64,000 bases of DNA from positions 3,286,001 to 3,350,000 of the forward strand of contig OZ253541.1 in the NCBI GenBank assembly GCA_965262365.1, read 5' to 3'. A program made the translations under genes and the position numbers. Source of the DNA: UBA6522 sp965262365 (GTDB lineage Bacteria; Pseudomonadota; Gammaproteobacteria; Steroidobacterales; Rariloculaceae). The notes beneath the pieces were generated by a model. That model worked only from the letters and a program-made list of their open reading frames with translations. It made no database searches and was not told the DNA's origin. This document shows, piece by piece, positions 25,324 to 33,979 of this stretch (the first letter of the stretch is position 1; each line of letters opens with the position of its first letter).

Positions 25324-25722
25324 CTAGCGGGCGGGTGCGACGTCGATATCCGGACAATCCATCAGACGCCTGTCCGCGGTAAGCAGGGTCAATTCAAACA
25401 CCTTGGCGCTGGCCGCGATAAATCGGTCCGCCGGATCCTCATGAGCAAGACGGATCGAACGGCTGGCCAGCGCCACTTCAAATGTTATCGGCGTTTCGGT
25501 GACAGGGCTTGCCGACAGCGCGCGGCGAACCCAACGCTGCCCGTCGTCGCCGATGTCGAGACGCCCTCGCTCCGCCAGTGACAGAGTCTCCCAGACGCTC
25601 ACGGAGGAAAGGTGCAGGGAGACCGCTTGCGAGGAGAGCAGCGCGTGCGCATCCGACGAAAGCCTGCGCGGCTCGATCAGGCTCCAGAGCCAGACGTGTG
25701 TGTCCAGAAGCAGGGACGTCAC
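25324..25722 (-). CDS. PIN-domain toxin (VapC-like)
   Basis: 132 residues from the GTG at 25722, 7 nt after the antitoxin stop; the longer open frame only shadows the antitoxin gene. PIN residues are visible: LLLDTHVWLWSL, E in SVWETLSL, D in EDPADRFIAASA and D in LLTADRRLMD. Probable ribonuclease toxin. It is a different subgroup from the PIN toxin at 20746 (ADRFIAA instead of PFHRMLIAQ). Confidence 0.9.
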   Translation of the reverse strand: MTSLLLDTHVWLWSLIEPRRLSSDAHALLSSQAVSLHLSSVSVWETLSLAERGRLDIGDDGQRWVRRALSASPVTETPITFEVALASRSIRLAHEDPADRFIAASAKVFELTLLTADRRLMDCPDIDVAPAR

Positions 25723-25729
25723 TGGCCGG

Positions 25730-25990
25730 TCACTTTGCAGGTTCGTTGGAACCGGACTGGAGCGCCTCCCACTCTTCCGGGCCGGCGGCAGGCTCGATAA
25801 TATCCCCCAGGATAGCCCCCCGGTCGCGCATCGCTCCCAGCCAGGCTTCCGGAGATGTCTTGGGCGGCGGAGTGACCTGGGCAACGGGCTTGCCGAAGCG
25901 CGTCACCAGAACCGGCGTACCCGTCTGTTCGACCCGCGCGAGAACGGCGAGGCAGGTGGCCTTGAACTCGGAGATTTTGATTTGTTCCAT
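25730..25990 (-). CDS. Phd/YefM-family antitoxin
   Basis: 86 residues, with the characteristic start MEQIKISEFKATCLAVLARV, then GTPVLVTRFGKPVAQVTP. It pairs with the PIN toxin encoded next. A perfect 21-bp palindrome lies 12 nt upstream of the ATG and is the likely self-repression site. Confidence 0.9.
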   Translation of the reverse strand: MEQIKISEFKATCLAVLARVEQTGTPVLVTRFGKPVAQVTPPPKTSPEAWLGAMRDRGAILGDIIEPAAGPEEWEALQSGSNEPAK

Positions 25991-26002
25991 GCAGAGAATC
26001 GT

Positions 26003-26023
26003 ACCATGGTCAAAGACCATGGT
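26003..26023. promoter_or_regulatory. Palindromic operator of the antitoxin gene
   Basis: ACCATGGTC-AAA-GACCATGGT is a perfect 9-bp inverted repeat directly upstream of the minus-strand antitoxin start, as expected for toxin-antitoxin autoregulation. Confidence 0.6.
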
Positions 26024-26059
26024 CCAAGTTAAGCCTGGTCCAGTGTCAGGAGCAGCGAG

Positions 26060-26088
26060 TTGACGCGCGCTTGTCCTTTCCCGACAAT
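26060..26088 (+). promoter_or_regulatory. Predicted sigma70 promoter of the btuB riboswitch leader
   Basis: TTGACG (26060-26065) and GACAAT (26083-26088) with a 17-bp spacer, ending 8 nt before the riboswitch. Spacing and position fit a housekeeping promoter for the leader and btuBFCD. Confidence 0.5.
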
Positions 26089-26095
26089 GCACGCA

Positions 26096-26250
26096 GATGG
26101 TGCTGCCATAAGGCGGCTAAAAGGGAACTCGGTGAAATTCCGAGGCTGTACCCGCAACTGTAAGCCGGAAGCTTGCGGCCTGTAGGCCACTGGAGATGTC
26201 TCCGGGAAGGCGGCCAAAAAGCGATGATCGGCGAGTCAGGAGACCTGCCA
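26096..26250 (+). promoter_or_regulatory. Cobalamin (AdoCbl) riboswitch
   Basis: All class I landmarks occur in order: AAAAGGGAA, GGTGAAATTCC, GCTGTACCCGCAACTGTAA, GCCACTGG, CGGGAAGGC and the closing GTCAGGAGACCTGCC. Binding of adenosylcobalamin should shut off the downstream btuB. Between it and the ATG are a near-perfect 9-bp hairpin (26262-26270 with 26283-26291) and a GC hairpin (26389-26405) just before the GGGAGGGG ribosome-binding site. This suggests control by sequestering the start of translation. Confidence 0.95.
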
Positions 26251-26417
26251 TCGCGTCGTTCGTTCGTGGGTCGGGCACATTGCCCGCGAACGGGAAAGAG
26301 CACCTGTGTGCCCCTTCTCCTTGTAACGACATGAGTTGAAGTTCCGCGCGCCCCTCGTGGTCGGCGGGACCGGGATTGTCATTACAGTGCGCCCCAGGGG
26401 GGTGCGGGAGGGGTTCA

Positions 26418-28265
26418 ATGCTGCGTTTTCCCTGGACAGTCTTTCTGGCGTCTGCGGCCCTGTGGACGAGTGCTGCCGCTCAGACCGCGAGCGAAGGCGA
26501 CGAAACACCCATCGATACCATCGTGGTCACCGGAACCCGGATCGAACAGACCACCGCGGAGGCGGGTTCGACGGTCCGGGTCATCGATGCCGTGCAAATC
26601 GAAGCCAGGGGCTTCAGCCACGCCCTTGACGCCATCGCCGGGGCGCCGGGGGTAACGATCAACCAGAACGGCGCTTTCGGCGGTTCCGCCACCGTGCGTA
26701 TCCGTGGGGCCTCCAGCGATCAGACGCTGGTGCTCATCGATGGCATCTCCGTCAATGATGCGTCATCGCCGGGAGGCGGCTTCAACTTCGCCCGTCTTGA
26801 CACCGAGAATATCGAGCGGATAGAAATCCTGAGCGGCCCGCAGTCGACACTTTGGGGCACCGACGCCATCGGTGGCGTCGTTTCGATCACCACCAAGCGG
26901 CCCAGCGAGGGCTTGACGGGGGATGCGTTTGCGCAAGCCGGCTCGTTCGGCATGTTCCGGGGCGGCGCGTCGATCAGCAGCGCCGGCGCCATTGGAGACT
27001 TTCGGCTCGCAGCCACCCAACTGGGCACCGACGGCATATCCCGAGCCGATGCGCGCAACGGGAACGTTGAGGACGACGGATTCGATTCGCGCACGCTATC
27101 CGCCCAGGGCGGACTCTACCTGCCTGCGGGCGCGCGTATCGACGCCAGCGTGCTCCGGAGCGACGCGCGGACCGAGTTCGACAGTTTCGCGTTCGGAGCG
27201 CAGGGCAACGTCGCCGACGGCGATGAACTCAACGAGACAGAAGAACGATCCGCACAACTCTCCCTGACGGCGCCCCTGCTCGACGGACGGTTTGAAAATC
27301 TGCTGATGGTCGGCCGCTCCGAGATCGACCGGCGCAACTTTATTGAAGGGACTCAAAGCTTCGCTGCGGAGGGAGAACGCACGCTTTTCCGTTACCAGGG
27401 AACAATGCTCATCGATCCCCGCAACACCCTGGCCGTGGGAGCAGAGCGGGAGGAATCGACCGCCCGGCTGAACCAAAGCACGCTCAACGGCTTGTTCGCA
27501 CTCTACGAACTGCGGCCGTTCGGGGCGCTGACCCTCACCGGCGGTTTACGATCCGATGACCACGACCGATTCGGATCGGAGACCACCGCACGGTTTGCCG
27601 CCGCCTGGCAGGCCGCGCCCAACATCACCCTTCGCGGCACCTGGGGACAGGGGTTTAAAGCGCCAACGATATTCCAGACCACATTCTTCTGCTGCGGCGC
27701 CGCGGCGCCCAACGAGGATCTGCAACCGGAACGATCCGAAGGCGTCGACATCGGTGTCGAGTGGCGAGCCTCCACGGGCCGTGGTCAGGCGGGAATTACA
27801 TTCTTCCAGCAGGATACCGTGGATCTGATCGACTTCTCGTTCGCCATCGGGGGCTACCAGAACATCTCAGAGGTCGAATCGAGGGGCGTGGAGGTTTCGG
27901 CCGAATGGAACCTGACCGGCTCGCTTGCGGTATCGGCAGACTACGCTTACATAAAGGCATTGGAAGGCGATGGTGCGCCGCGGCTGCGCGTTCCCAGGCA
28001 TTCCGGCGACCTGATGCTCAGCTTCAACCCGGCCGGCGGCTTTTCGAGCACGATGCTGGTCCGATTCAACGGCCGGGAGAATATCCAGGGCGGAAACACA
28101 CTCGACGAGTGGACGCGTGTCGACATCAACGCCCGATACGCTCTGTCCAACGCCCTGGAAGTGTTCGGGCGCATCGAAAATCTGTTCGATGCGCATTATC
28201 AGCAGGTTCTGGGCTATGGCACGCCGGGCCGTTCCGGCTCGGTGGGTGCGCGATGGCAGTTCTAG
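26418..28265 (+). CDS. btuB: TonB-dependent vitamin B12 receptor BtuB
   Basis: 615 residues with a signal peptide ending at SAAAQTAS. The TonB box-like segment IDTIVVTGTRIEQ precedes a plug domain (VTINQNGAFGGSATVRIRG, then LSGPQSTLWGTDAIGGVVSI) and a barrel ending VGARWQF. It imports cobalamins across the outer membrane. I chose the ATG with GGGAGGGG about 5 nt upstream and a good signal peptide; an in-frame ATG 42 nt earlier lacks both. The riboswitch upstream confirms the substrate class. Confidence 0.94.
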   Translation: MLRFPWTVFLASAALWTSAAAQTASEGDETPIDTIVVTGTRIEQTTAEAGSTVRVIDAVQIEARGFSHALDAIAGAPGVTINQNGAFGGSATVRIRGASSDQTLVLIDGISVNDASSPGGGFNFARLDTENIERIEILSGPQSTLWGTDAIGGVVSITTKRPSEGLTGDAFAQAGSFGMFRGGASISSAGAIGDFRLAATQLGTDGISRADARNGNVEDDGFDSRTLSAQGGLYLPAGARIDASVLRSDARTEFDSFAFGAQGNVADGDELNETEERSAQLSLTAPLLDGRFENLLMVGRSEIDRRNFIEGTQSFAAEGERTLFRYQGTMLIDPRNTLAVGAEREESTARLNQSTLNGLFALYELRPFGALTLTGGLRSDDHDRFGSETTARFAAAWQAAPNITLRGTWGQGFKAPTIFQTTFFCCGAAAPNEDLQPERSEGVDIGVEWRASTGRGQAGITFFQQDTVDLIDFSFAIGGYQNISEVESRGVEVSAEWNLTGSLAVSADYAYIKALEGDGAPRLRVPRHSGDLMLSFNPAGGFSSTMLVRFNGRENIQGGNTLDEWTRVDINARYALSNALEVFGRIENLFDAHYQQVLGYGTPGRSGSVGARWQF

Positions 28266-28292
28266 CAGTATTCGCAGAGGCGATTTGACGCG

Positions 28293-29183
28293 ATGTCGGT
28301 GGTCCCGAAACCGTTCCGGGGACCGCTGGTGTTTGCGCTGGCGACAACGCTCGGCGGTTGCGGGATGGAATCTCCGGGACCGGGTTCGGTCCCCGCGCGT
28401 GCACAGCGCATCGTCAGCCTTGACTTCTGCGCCGATCAGTACGTGCTGAAATTCGTCGAGCGGGACCGGATCCTGGCGGTGTCGCCCGATGCGGGACGGG
28501 AGTTTTCCTATATGCAGGAAGCGGCCCTGGGGCTGCCTGTCGTGCGGCCCGTCGCCGAGGATGTGATCATCCTCGAACCCGACCTCGTGGTGCGTTCCTA
28601 CGGCGGGGGCCCCCAGGCGTCTGTCATGTTCGAAAGGGCCGGCGTGCCCGTCTACAACGTTCACTGGGGCCAGGATATCGACGAAATCCAGGACGTGATC
28701 ACGGAAACGGCCCGAGCGCTGGGATCGGCGGAGCAGGGTCTGGCCGTCGCCGCGGAAATGCAAAGCCGCCTGGAGTCGCTGCGCGCCAATGCCAGCGGCG
28801 CGGACATTCTCTACATGACCCCAACCGGCGTGACATCGGGACCCGGATCACTGATCCACGAAATGCTCAGCGCAGCGGGACTGGAGAACTTTCAGACCCG
28901 GCCGGGTTGGTGGCCGATTCCATTGGAGCGGCTTGCCTACGAGCAGCCGGATTTGCTCGCGGTCGCATTTTACGAGAGTCTGGCCGATCATCCCCACGTC
29001 TGGAGCGCGATCCGGCACCCGGTTGCCCAGGCCCAACTGGACCATGGAACCGTGATCCCGATCCAAGGGGCGTGGACTGCCTGCGGGGCCTGGTTCCTGA
29101 TGGATGCGGTGGAGTCGCTGGCCCGGCAGGCCGGCGCAGCGGCTCCCGACCTCGGCATCCAGGACCGCTCGGCTGCGCCATGA
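28293..29183 (+). CDS. btuF: Cobalamin ABC transporter substrate-binding lipoprotein (BtuF-like)
   Basis: 296 residues. A lipobox (TLGGC, Cys at about residue 23) suggests a periplasm-facing lipoprotein. The fold is TroA/BtuF-like: ARAQRIVSLDFCADQYVLKF, then VIILEPDLVVRSYGGG and a C-terminal WTACGAWFLMDAVESLA. It would hand corrinoids to the BtuCD pair. The stop overlaps the permease ATG. Similar proteins bind siderophores, but the riboswitch context favours B12. Confidence 0.88.
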   Translation: MSVVPKPFRGPLVFALATTLGGCGMESPGPGSVPARAQRIVSLDFCADQYVLKFVERDRILAVSPDAGREFSYMQEAALGLPVVRPVAEDVIILEPDLVVRSYGGGPQASVMFERAGVPVYNVHWGQDIDEIQDVITETARALGSAEQGLAVAAEMQSRLESLRANASGADILYMTPTGVTSGPGSLIHEMLSAAGLENFQTRPGWWPIPLERLAYEQPDLLAVAFYESLADHPHVWSAIRHPVAQAQLDHGTVIPIQGAWTACGAWFLMDAVESLARQAGAAAPDLGIQDRSAAP

Positions 29184-30166
29184 GCACGCCCAGGCTGACC
29201 GGGCTGACCCTGGCATGCCTGGCGGCACTGTTCATCGCCTGTCTCCTCGGCTCCACGCCGATCGGAATCGATCGGGTTGTTGCGGCGCTCCTGGGAGGCG
29301 GCACGCCCGGGGATCAACTGGTCGTGGTTCAAATCCGGCTGCCCAGGGCGATGACCGCGTTCGCCGTGGGCGCGGCACTGGGCGCGAGCGGCGCGGCGCT
29401 GCAGGGGTTGCTCCGCAACCCACTCGCGGAGCCGGGCGTACTCGGCGTCTCGGCGGTCGCTTCGCTGGGGGCTACCGGCGCACTGTACTACGGCTATGCG
29501 GCGCTCAGCGCATGGGCGATGCCGGTAGCCGCGATTGTCGGCGCCCTCGCAGGGACCGCGCTCATCGCTCTGGCGGCGCTGCGCACCGCGTCGACGGTGA
29601 CGCTGATTCTCATTGGCGTGGGTCTTTCGAGTTTTGCCGGCGCGGCCATGAACCTGATGATGAACCTGGCGCCGAACCCGTTCTCCCTGGTCGATATGGT
29701 CAACTGGATGCTCGGCACCGTGGCCAATCGAAGTTTTCAGGATCTGGCCTTCGCTGCGCCCTTCCTGGTAGCGGGTCTCGGCGTATTGTTTGCCGCCAGG
29801 CGCGGCCTCTCGGCGTTGACGCTGGGCGAGGAAGCGGCCAGCGGCGTTGGCTTGAACCTGCGGCGGCAACGGTTGCTGATCGTGCTGGGCGCGGGCCTTT
29901 CCACCGGCGCGGCGGTAGCTCTTGCAGGCGTTATCGGCTTCGTCGGCATCGTCGCGCCGCATGTCGTGCGGCCCATGGTGGATCATGATCCGGCTCGGTC
30001 CCTGTTGCCGTCGGCCTTGCTGGCCGGTCTGATTCTGGTGCTGGCGGACATCGGCGTACGGCTGGTGCCCACGGTCAACGAACTGAAGCTTGGAATTGTC
30101 GCAGCGTTGATTGGCGCTCCGGCGTTCATCTGGATCGCCATGCAGCAGCGCAGCATTCATGACTGA
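29180..30166 (+). CDS. btuC: FecCD-family cobalamin permease (BtuC-like)
   Basis: 328 residues with about ten membrane spans. Family motifs include IRLPRAMTAFAVGAALGASG, LQGLLRNPLAEPGVLGVSAV, the coupling segment GFVGIVAPHVVRPMVDHD and the end GAPAFIWIAMQQR. It forms the channel of the BtuCDF importer. The open frame extends upstream, but only as a shadow of btuF; the ATG overlapping the btuF stop is right. Confidence 0.93.
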   Translation: MSTPRLTGLTLACLAALFIACLLGSTPIGIDRVVAALLGGGTPGDQLVVVQIRLPRAMTAFAVGAALGASGAALQGLLRNPLAEPGVLGVSAVASLGATGALYYGYAALSAWAMPVAAIVGALAGTALIALAALRTASTVTLILIGVGLSSFAGAAMNLMMNLAPNPFSLVDMVNWMLGTVANRSFQDLAFAAPFLVAGLGVLFAARRGLSALTLGEEAASGVGLNLRRQRLLIVLGAGLSTGAAVALAGVIGFVGIVAPHVVRPMVDHDPARSLLPSALLAGLILVLADIGVRLVPTVNELKLGIVAALIGAPAFIWIAMQQRSIHD

Positions 30167-30971
30167 GTGGAAAGCTTCAACGGCCCCGCGGGCCGACCAG
30201 GCCGCTGCAGCGATCAAACTGCAAGCGCAGGATATGACTGTTGAAGCGGGCGGAGCAACACTGGTCGAGGCGGCCTCTTTCCGATTGCAGGCCGGTGAAC
30301 TGGTTGCCTTGCTGGGCCCCAATGGCGCCGGCAAGACAAGCCTGCTGCGGGGGGCCATCGGGCTGGTTCCCCGCTCGGCGGGTTGGGCGCGAATCGACGG
30401 CGAAGACACAGCCAGGATGCCTCCGCGGCGGCGGGCGCGGCGCCTGGCGTACCTTCCTCAGAACCGGCCACTGGCCTGGCCCAATCCGGTTCGTGACGTG
30501 GTGGCACTCGGACGCTTCTCCCACGGTGCGGCGCTGGGGCGCCTGCGAGGCGTCGACCGCCAAGCCGTCGAGCACGCGTTGGCCGCGTGCGACCTCGAGC
30601 GACTGACCGAACGCTCAACGGCAACGCTGTCCGGGGGCGAGTTGGCGCGGGTTCACTGTGCCCGCGCCTTTGCCGCCGAGGCTCCGCTGCTGATCGCCGA
30701 CGAGCCGACGGCAGAGCTCGATCCATATCACCAGTTCCGGGTCATGAACCTGATCAGGACCTTCGTCAATGATGGCGGCGGCGCCCTGGTCGTACTTCAC
30801 GACGTGGTGCTCGCCAGGCGCTATGCGGACCGGTTCATCTGGATGAAGGATGGGCGCATCGTCGCCGACGGGTCGCCCGCTGCGACGCTGAGCGCGGCAC
30901 GGCTCGGGGAAATCTACGGTGTGCGCGCCCGGGTCGAAGGCGACCGTGTGGAGATAGAGGGGCCGCTGTGA
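30159..30971 (+). CDS. btuD: Cobalamin ABC transporter ATPase (BtuD-like)
   Basis: 270 residues. Walker A is GPNGAGKTSLLRG, the Q-loop is LAYLPQNRPL, the signature is TLSGGELARVHCARAF and Walker B is PLLIADEPTAELD, followed by the switch His in LVVLHDVVLA. It powers BtuC. Its start lies inside the permease gene (8-nt overlap), completing a btuB-F-C-D operon. Confidence 0.94.
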   Translation: MTEWKASTAPRADQAAAAIKLQAQDMTVEAGGATLVEAASFRLQAGELVALLGPNGAGKTSLLRGAIGLVPRSAGWARIDGEDTARMPPRRRARRLAYLPQNRPLAWPNPVRDVVALGRFSHGAALGRLRGVDRQAVEHALAACDLERLTERSTATLSGGELARVHCARAFAAEAPLLIADEPTAELDPYHQFRVMNLIRTFVNDGGGALVVLHDVVLARRYADRFIWMKDGRIVADGSPAATLSAARLGEIYGVRARVEGDRVEIEGPL

Positions 30972-31045
30972 GCGGGGCGCCTCGCGCCTTGCCAGCCGGG
31001 CGCCTCGCCGGCCCTGGTGCGAGGCGGCACCTATACCAAGGGCGG

Positions 31046-32098
31046 CTAGTCGGCTACGACGCAGTTGTAGAGCTTGATCTCCTGTCCGGGGATCCAGTCC
31101 CAGTGAAACTCGGGCATGATGATCGGCTCCGTGAACGTTTCCGGGTCGGTCACCGTCGCGGTCCAGTCCAGTTTGGTGCCGCCCTCGCTGAGCGTGAATC
31201 GTTCGACGATCTCCAGAGCCTCGCTTTGCGGTATGCCCTGGTCGTTGAAGTAGGGATAGTCGATGCGATTCGTCTCCACGATCAGCGTGTCGCCCTCCCA
31301 ACGGCCCACAGAGTGACCGAGCCGCGAAGGTTGCACGTCCGCGTCTGGATTCGCATTCAGGTGAATCGTCCGCGAGTTGTCCCACTCTTCTATGTTCAGG
31401 ACGAGAGTGTCGCCCTGATCAACGAATTCGATCGGGAAGGGCATGAGCATGGCTTCGGGCATTCCGGCCGGAATGCACTGTTTGGCGGGATCGTCCGTCA
31501 CCGGATCCCAGGCGTCCAGCCTGGCCTGGGCGGATTCCGTCAGTGGATGTGGCCTGGCCCACCACTCCCGCACGTCGCGCATCCAATGCCGGTCGCGGTT
31601 GGTCCAGACACGAAAGAGACCTTCCGCATCAAGATCGTCCGCAGCGACTGCCGCATAGGCGTCGCCTGTCCTGACAGCTTGCGACGCATCGGACAGCAGG
31701 CCGAAGGCGACGGCCGAGTCGGGGTCGAGCGCAAACGCCCGACCGTCGGCCAGCGTGAGCAGTACGAATCGGACCTCATTCTCGGAAAGGCCCGAAGGGT
31801 GGCCTGCCAGCCTGACGTGTTCGCCGACACTCACGAGAGCCTGATCGATACCCGCGCGCTCCATTGCGTTGACGGGAGAACCTTCGGCGATCCAGATCCT
31901 CTCGGCGCCATCCTCGTCGACGGCCCGGACGGTCAGTTGGACGTGGGGATTGCGCCAGAACACGTCCGTGACTTCGCCCTCGAATTCGACGATCTCGTTC
32001 ACGTCGTAGGTGAGCAGCGAATGGTGCGAGAGTACGGCGCCCGGGAGAAACGAGAGCCACACTATGGTCAGATTCCGAATTGAGCCGGGCATTGGCAT
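31046..32098 (-). CDS. Secreted DUF6152-GHSIG fusion protein
   Basis: 350 residues. A signal peptide ends GAVLS and the predicted mature end is HHSLLTYD. The DUF6152 domain runs to about residue 110 (motif FWRNPHVQ). A longer linker precedes the GHSIG-type domain with DDPAKQCIPAG, then RLGHSVGRWEGDTLIVETNR and a final Cys (LYNCVVAD). The function is unknown. The start has a GGGGGA ribosome site 8 nt upstream; the much longer open frame antisense to cobQ is spurious. It is convergent with the btu operon. Confidence 0.78.
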   Translation of the reverse strand: MPMPGSIRNLTIVWLSFLPGAVLSHHSLLTYDVNEIVEFEGEVTDVFWRNPHVQLTVRAVDEDGAERIWIAEGSPVNAMERAGIDQALVSVGEHVRLAGHPSGLSENEVRFVLLTLADGRAFALDPDSAVAFGLLSDASQAVRTGDAYAAVAADDLDAEGLFRVWTNRDRHWMRDVREWWARPHPLTESAQARLDAWDPVTDDPAKQCIPAGMPEAMLMPFPIEFVDQGDTLVLNIEEWDNSRTIHLNANPDADVQPSRLGHSVGRWEGDTLIVETNRIDYPYFNDQGIPQSEALEIVERFTLSEGGTKLDWTATVTDPETFTEPIIMPEFHWDWIPGQEIKLYNCVVAD

Positions 32099-32239
32099 TT
32101 TGATATTCCCCCGAAACGGCTGTACTGCAAGAATACCCGATCCTGTGCACCCCGCACGAGCTTCGATGCTTGCAAGTCCATTCACGGCGACGGTAAAGGC
32201 GGTGGCGGCATGCGCCCGTGAGGAAGGGCAGGTCAAAAC

Positions 32240-33736
32240 ATGATATCCAGGGCTTTGATGGTGCAAGGCACCGGCTCCGACGTCGGCAAGTCCCTCATCG
32301 TCGCCGCGCTGTGCCGTATTGCCCGGCGGCGCGGGATCAAGGTCGCGCCGTTCAAACCCCAGAACATGTCCAACAATGCGGCGGCCTGCACGGGCGGTGA
32401 GATCGGCCGCGCCCAGGCGCTGCAGGCCCAGGCGGCCGGTCTCGAGCCCCAGGTGGACTTCAATCCGGTGCTGATCAAGCCGGAGACCGACCGCCGGGCC
32501 CAGGTAGTCGTGCAGGGCAAGGTGCTCGAAAGCATGGACGCCGCCGACTACGTGGCACGGCGCGATGCGCGCATGGACGCGGTGCTTGCGAGCTTCCAAC
32601 GGCTGGTCGATGCATACGAATTGGTGATCGTGGAGGGTGCCGGCAGCCCGGCGGAAATCAACTTGCGGGCCGGCGACATCGCCAATATGGGATTCGCCCT
32701 GCAGGCAGGGATTCCCGTTTGCCTCGTGGGGGATATCGACAAGGGCGGTGTGATCGCGAGTCTGGTTGGCACCCAGACCGTGTTGTCGGCGAATGATGCG
32801 GCTTTGATTCAAGGCTTCGTGATCAACAAGTTCCGTGGCGATCCCGGGTTGTTCGATGCCGGGGTGACTGCCATCGAGGAGCACACCGGGTGGCCCTGCT
32901 TCGGCGTGATTCCCTGGCTGGCCTGCGCTGCGAATCTGCCCGCGGAAGATGCCGTAGTGCTTGATGGCGGCCGGCATGATGCGGGAAACGGGCTCAGGAT
33001 CGTCGCGCCCATGCTGTCCCGACTGGCCAACTTCGACGACGCGGATCCGCTGCGGCTGGAACCGGGCGTCGACTTTCGCTGGGTACCACCGGGTCGGCCC
33101 CTGCCCCGGGACGCCGACGTGGTGATCCTGTTTGGAACCAAGTCCACGCTGGGCGACCTGGAATTCCTGCGCGCCCAGGGCTGGGACCATGACATCCTCG
33201 CCCACTCGCGGGCCGGTGGACGCGTTTTGGGGCTGTGCGGGGGCTTCCAGATGCTTGGCGCCGGAATCGAGGATGCTGAGGGTGTGGATGGCCAGACGGG
33301 CCATGCCACAGGACTCGGTCTGCTCGATGTTCATACCGAAATGTCGGGATCCAAGGCCGTGCATCCTGTTGAAGGTCGTTGCGTGAGCACCGGGCTGCCC
33401 GTGACCGGGTACGAGATCCATGTCGGCCGAACCATTGGCGAAGACTGCAAGCGGCCCATGTTCGACCTGCAAGACCGTGCGGACGGGGCGCGCTCTGCCG
33501 ATGGTCTGATCGAGGGCAGCTATGTTCACGGGGTATTCACCCGGGATGAATTTCGACGCGCCTGGCTACACCGCGCGGGGGCCGACGGACGTTCGAGCCT
33601 CGACTATGGAGCGGCCGTCAATACGGCGCTCGACGCGCTGGCCGACGGTGTTGAGCGTGCCATCGATGTCGAGGCGCTGTTGGAGTGCGCAGCAAGACCC
33701 TCAAACCTTCGGGCAGGTTCGTCATTAACTGTGTAG
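32240..33736 (+). CDS. cobQ: Cobyric acid synthase
   Basis: 498 residues. The N-terminal ATP-dependent synthetase domain begins ALMVQGTGSDVGKSLI, continues with KPQNMSNNA, and has VEGAGSPAEINLR at about residue 133. The C-terminal class I amidotransferase-like domain has the nucleophile in VLGLCGGFQMLG and a His in GSYVHGVF. It amidates four side chains of adenosylcobyric acid using glutamine. Together with cobO and btuBFCD it shows corrinoid salvage or partial synthesis; no other cob genes are in the window. Confidence 0.95.
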   Translation: MISRALMVQGTGSDVGKSLIVAALCRIARRRGIKVAPFKPQNMSNNAAACTGGEIGRAQALQAQAAGLEPQVDFNPVLIKPETDRRAQVVVQGKVLESMDAADYVARRDARMDAVLASFQRLVDAYELVIVEGAGSPAEINLRAGDIANMGFALQAGIPVCLVGDIDKGGVIASLVGTQTVLSANDAALIQGFVINKFRGDPGLFDAGVTAIEEHTGWPCFGVIPWLACAANLPAEDAVVLDGGRHDAGNGLRIVAPMLSRLANFDDADPLRLEPGVDFRWVPPGRPLPRDADVVILFGTKSTLGDLEFLRAQGWDHDILAHSRAGGRVLGLCGGFQMLGAGIEDAEGVDGQTGHATGLGLLDVHTEMSGSKAVHPVEGRCVSTGLPVTGYEIHVGRTIGEDCKRPMFDLQDRADGARSADGLIEGSYVHGVFTRDEFRRAWLHRAGADGRSSLDYGAAVNTALDALADGVERAIDVEALLECAARPSNLRAGSSLTV

Positions 33737-33979
33737 TGAACGGCGCCCGACGCCCGGCCATCTCCGAGTCCGACGCCCCCGCGGTGGCGACGATAAAGAT
33801 CGTTTCCACAGGGATCGCCCTCGCTGCTGTTCGCCTGTTGCTCTAAGCTTCAACCCTGACGTGCAAGACAGGGCCCAGCGACTTGGTCGTCTCCAGAAAC
33901 GGCGGCAAACGCAATCCACTCGAAACAGATCGCCTACCGGCTCGTCGGGAAAGTGCGGAAGGCTTGCGGAGATTGTTAC

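Noticed and set aside
31046..33529. An 827-codon open frame on the minus strand
   Set aside because: Its 5' two thirds are antisense to cobQ, which is certain. Only the part from 32098 has a ribosome site, signal peptide and recognisable domains.
33737..33979. Minus-strand tail reading GLRLPPFLETTKSLGPVLHV before a stop
   Set aside because: It could be a gene remnant, but no family is recognised and the stretch is too short to support a call.
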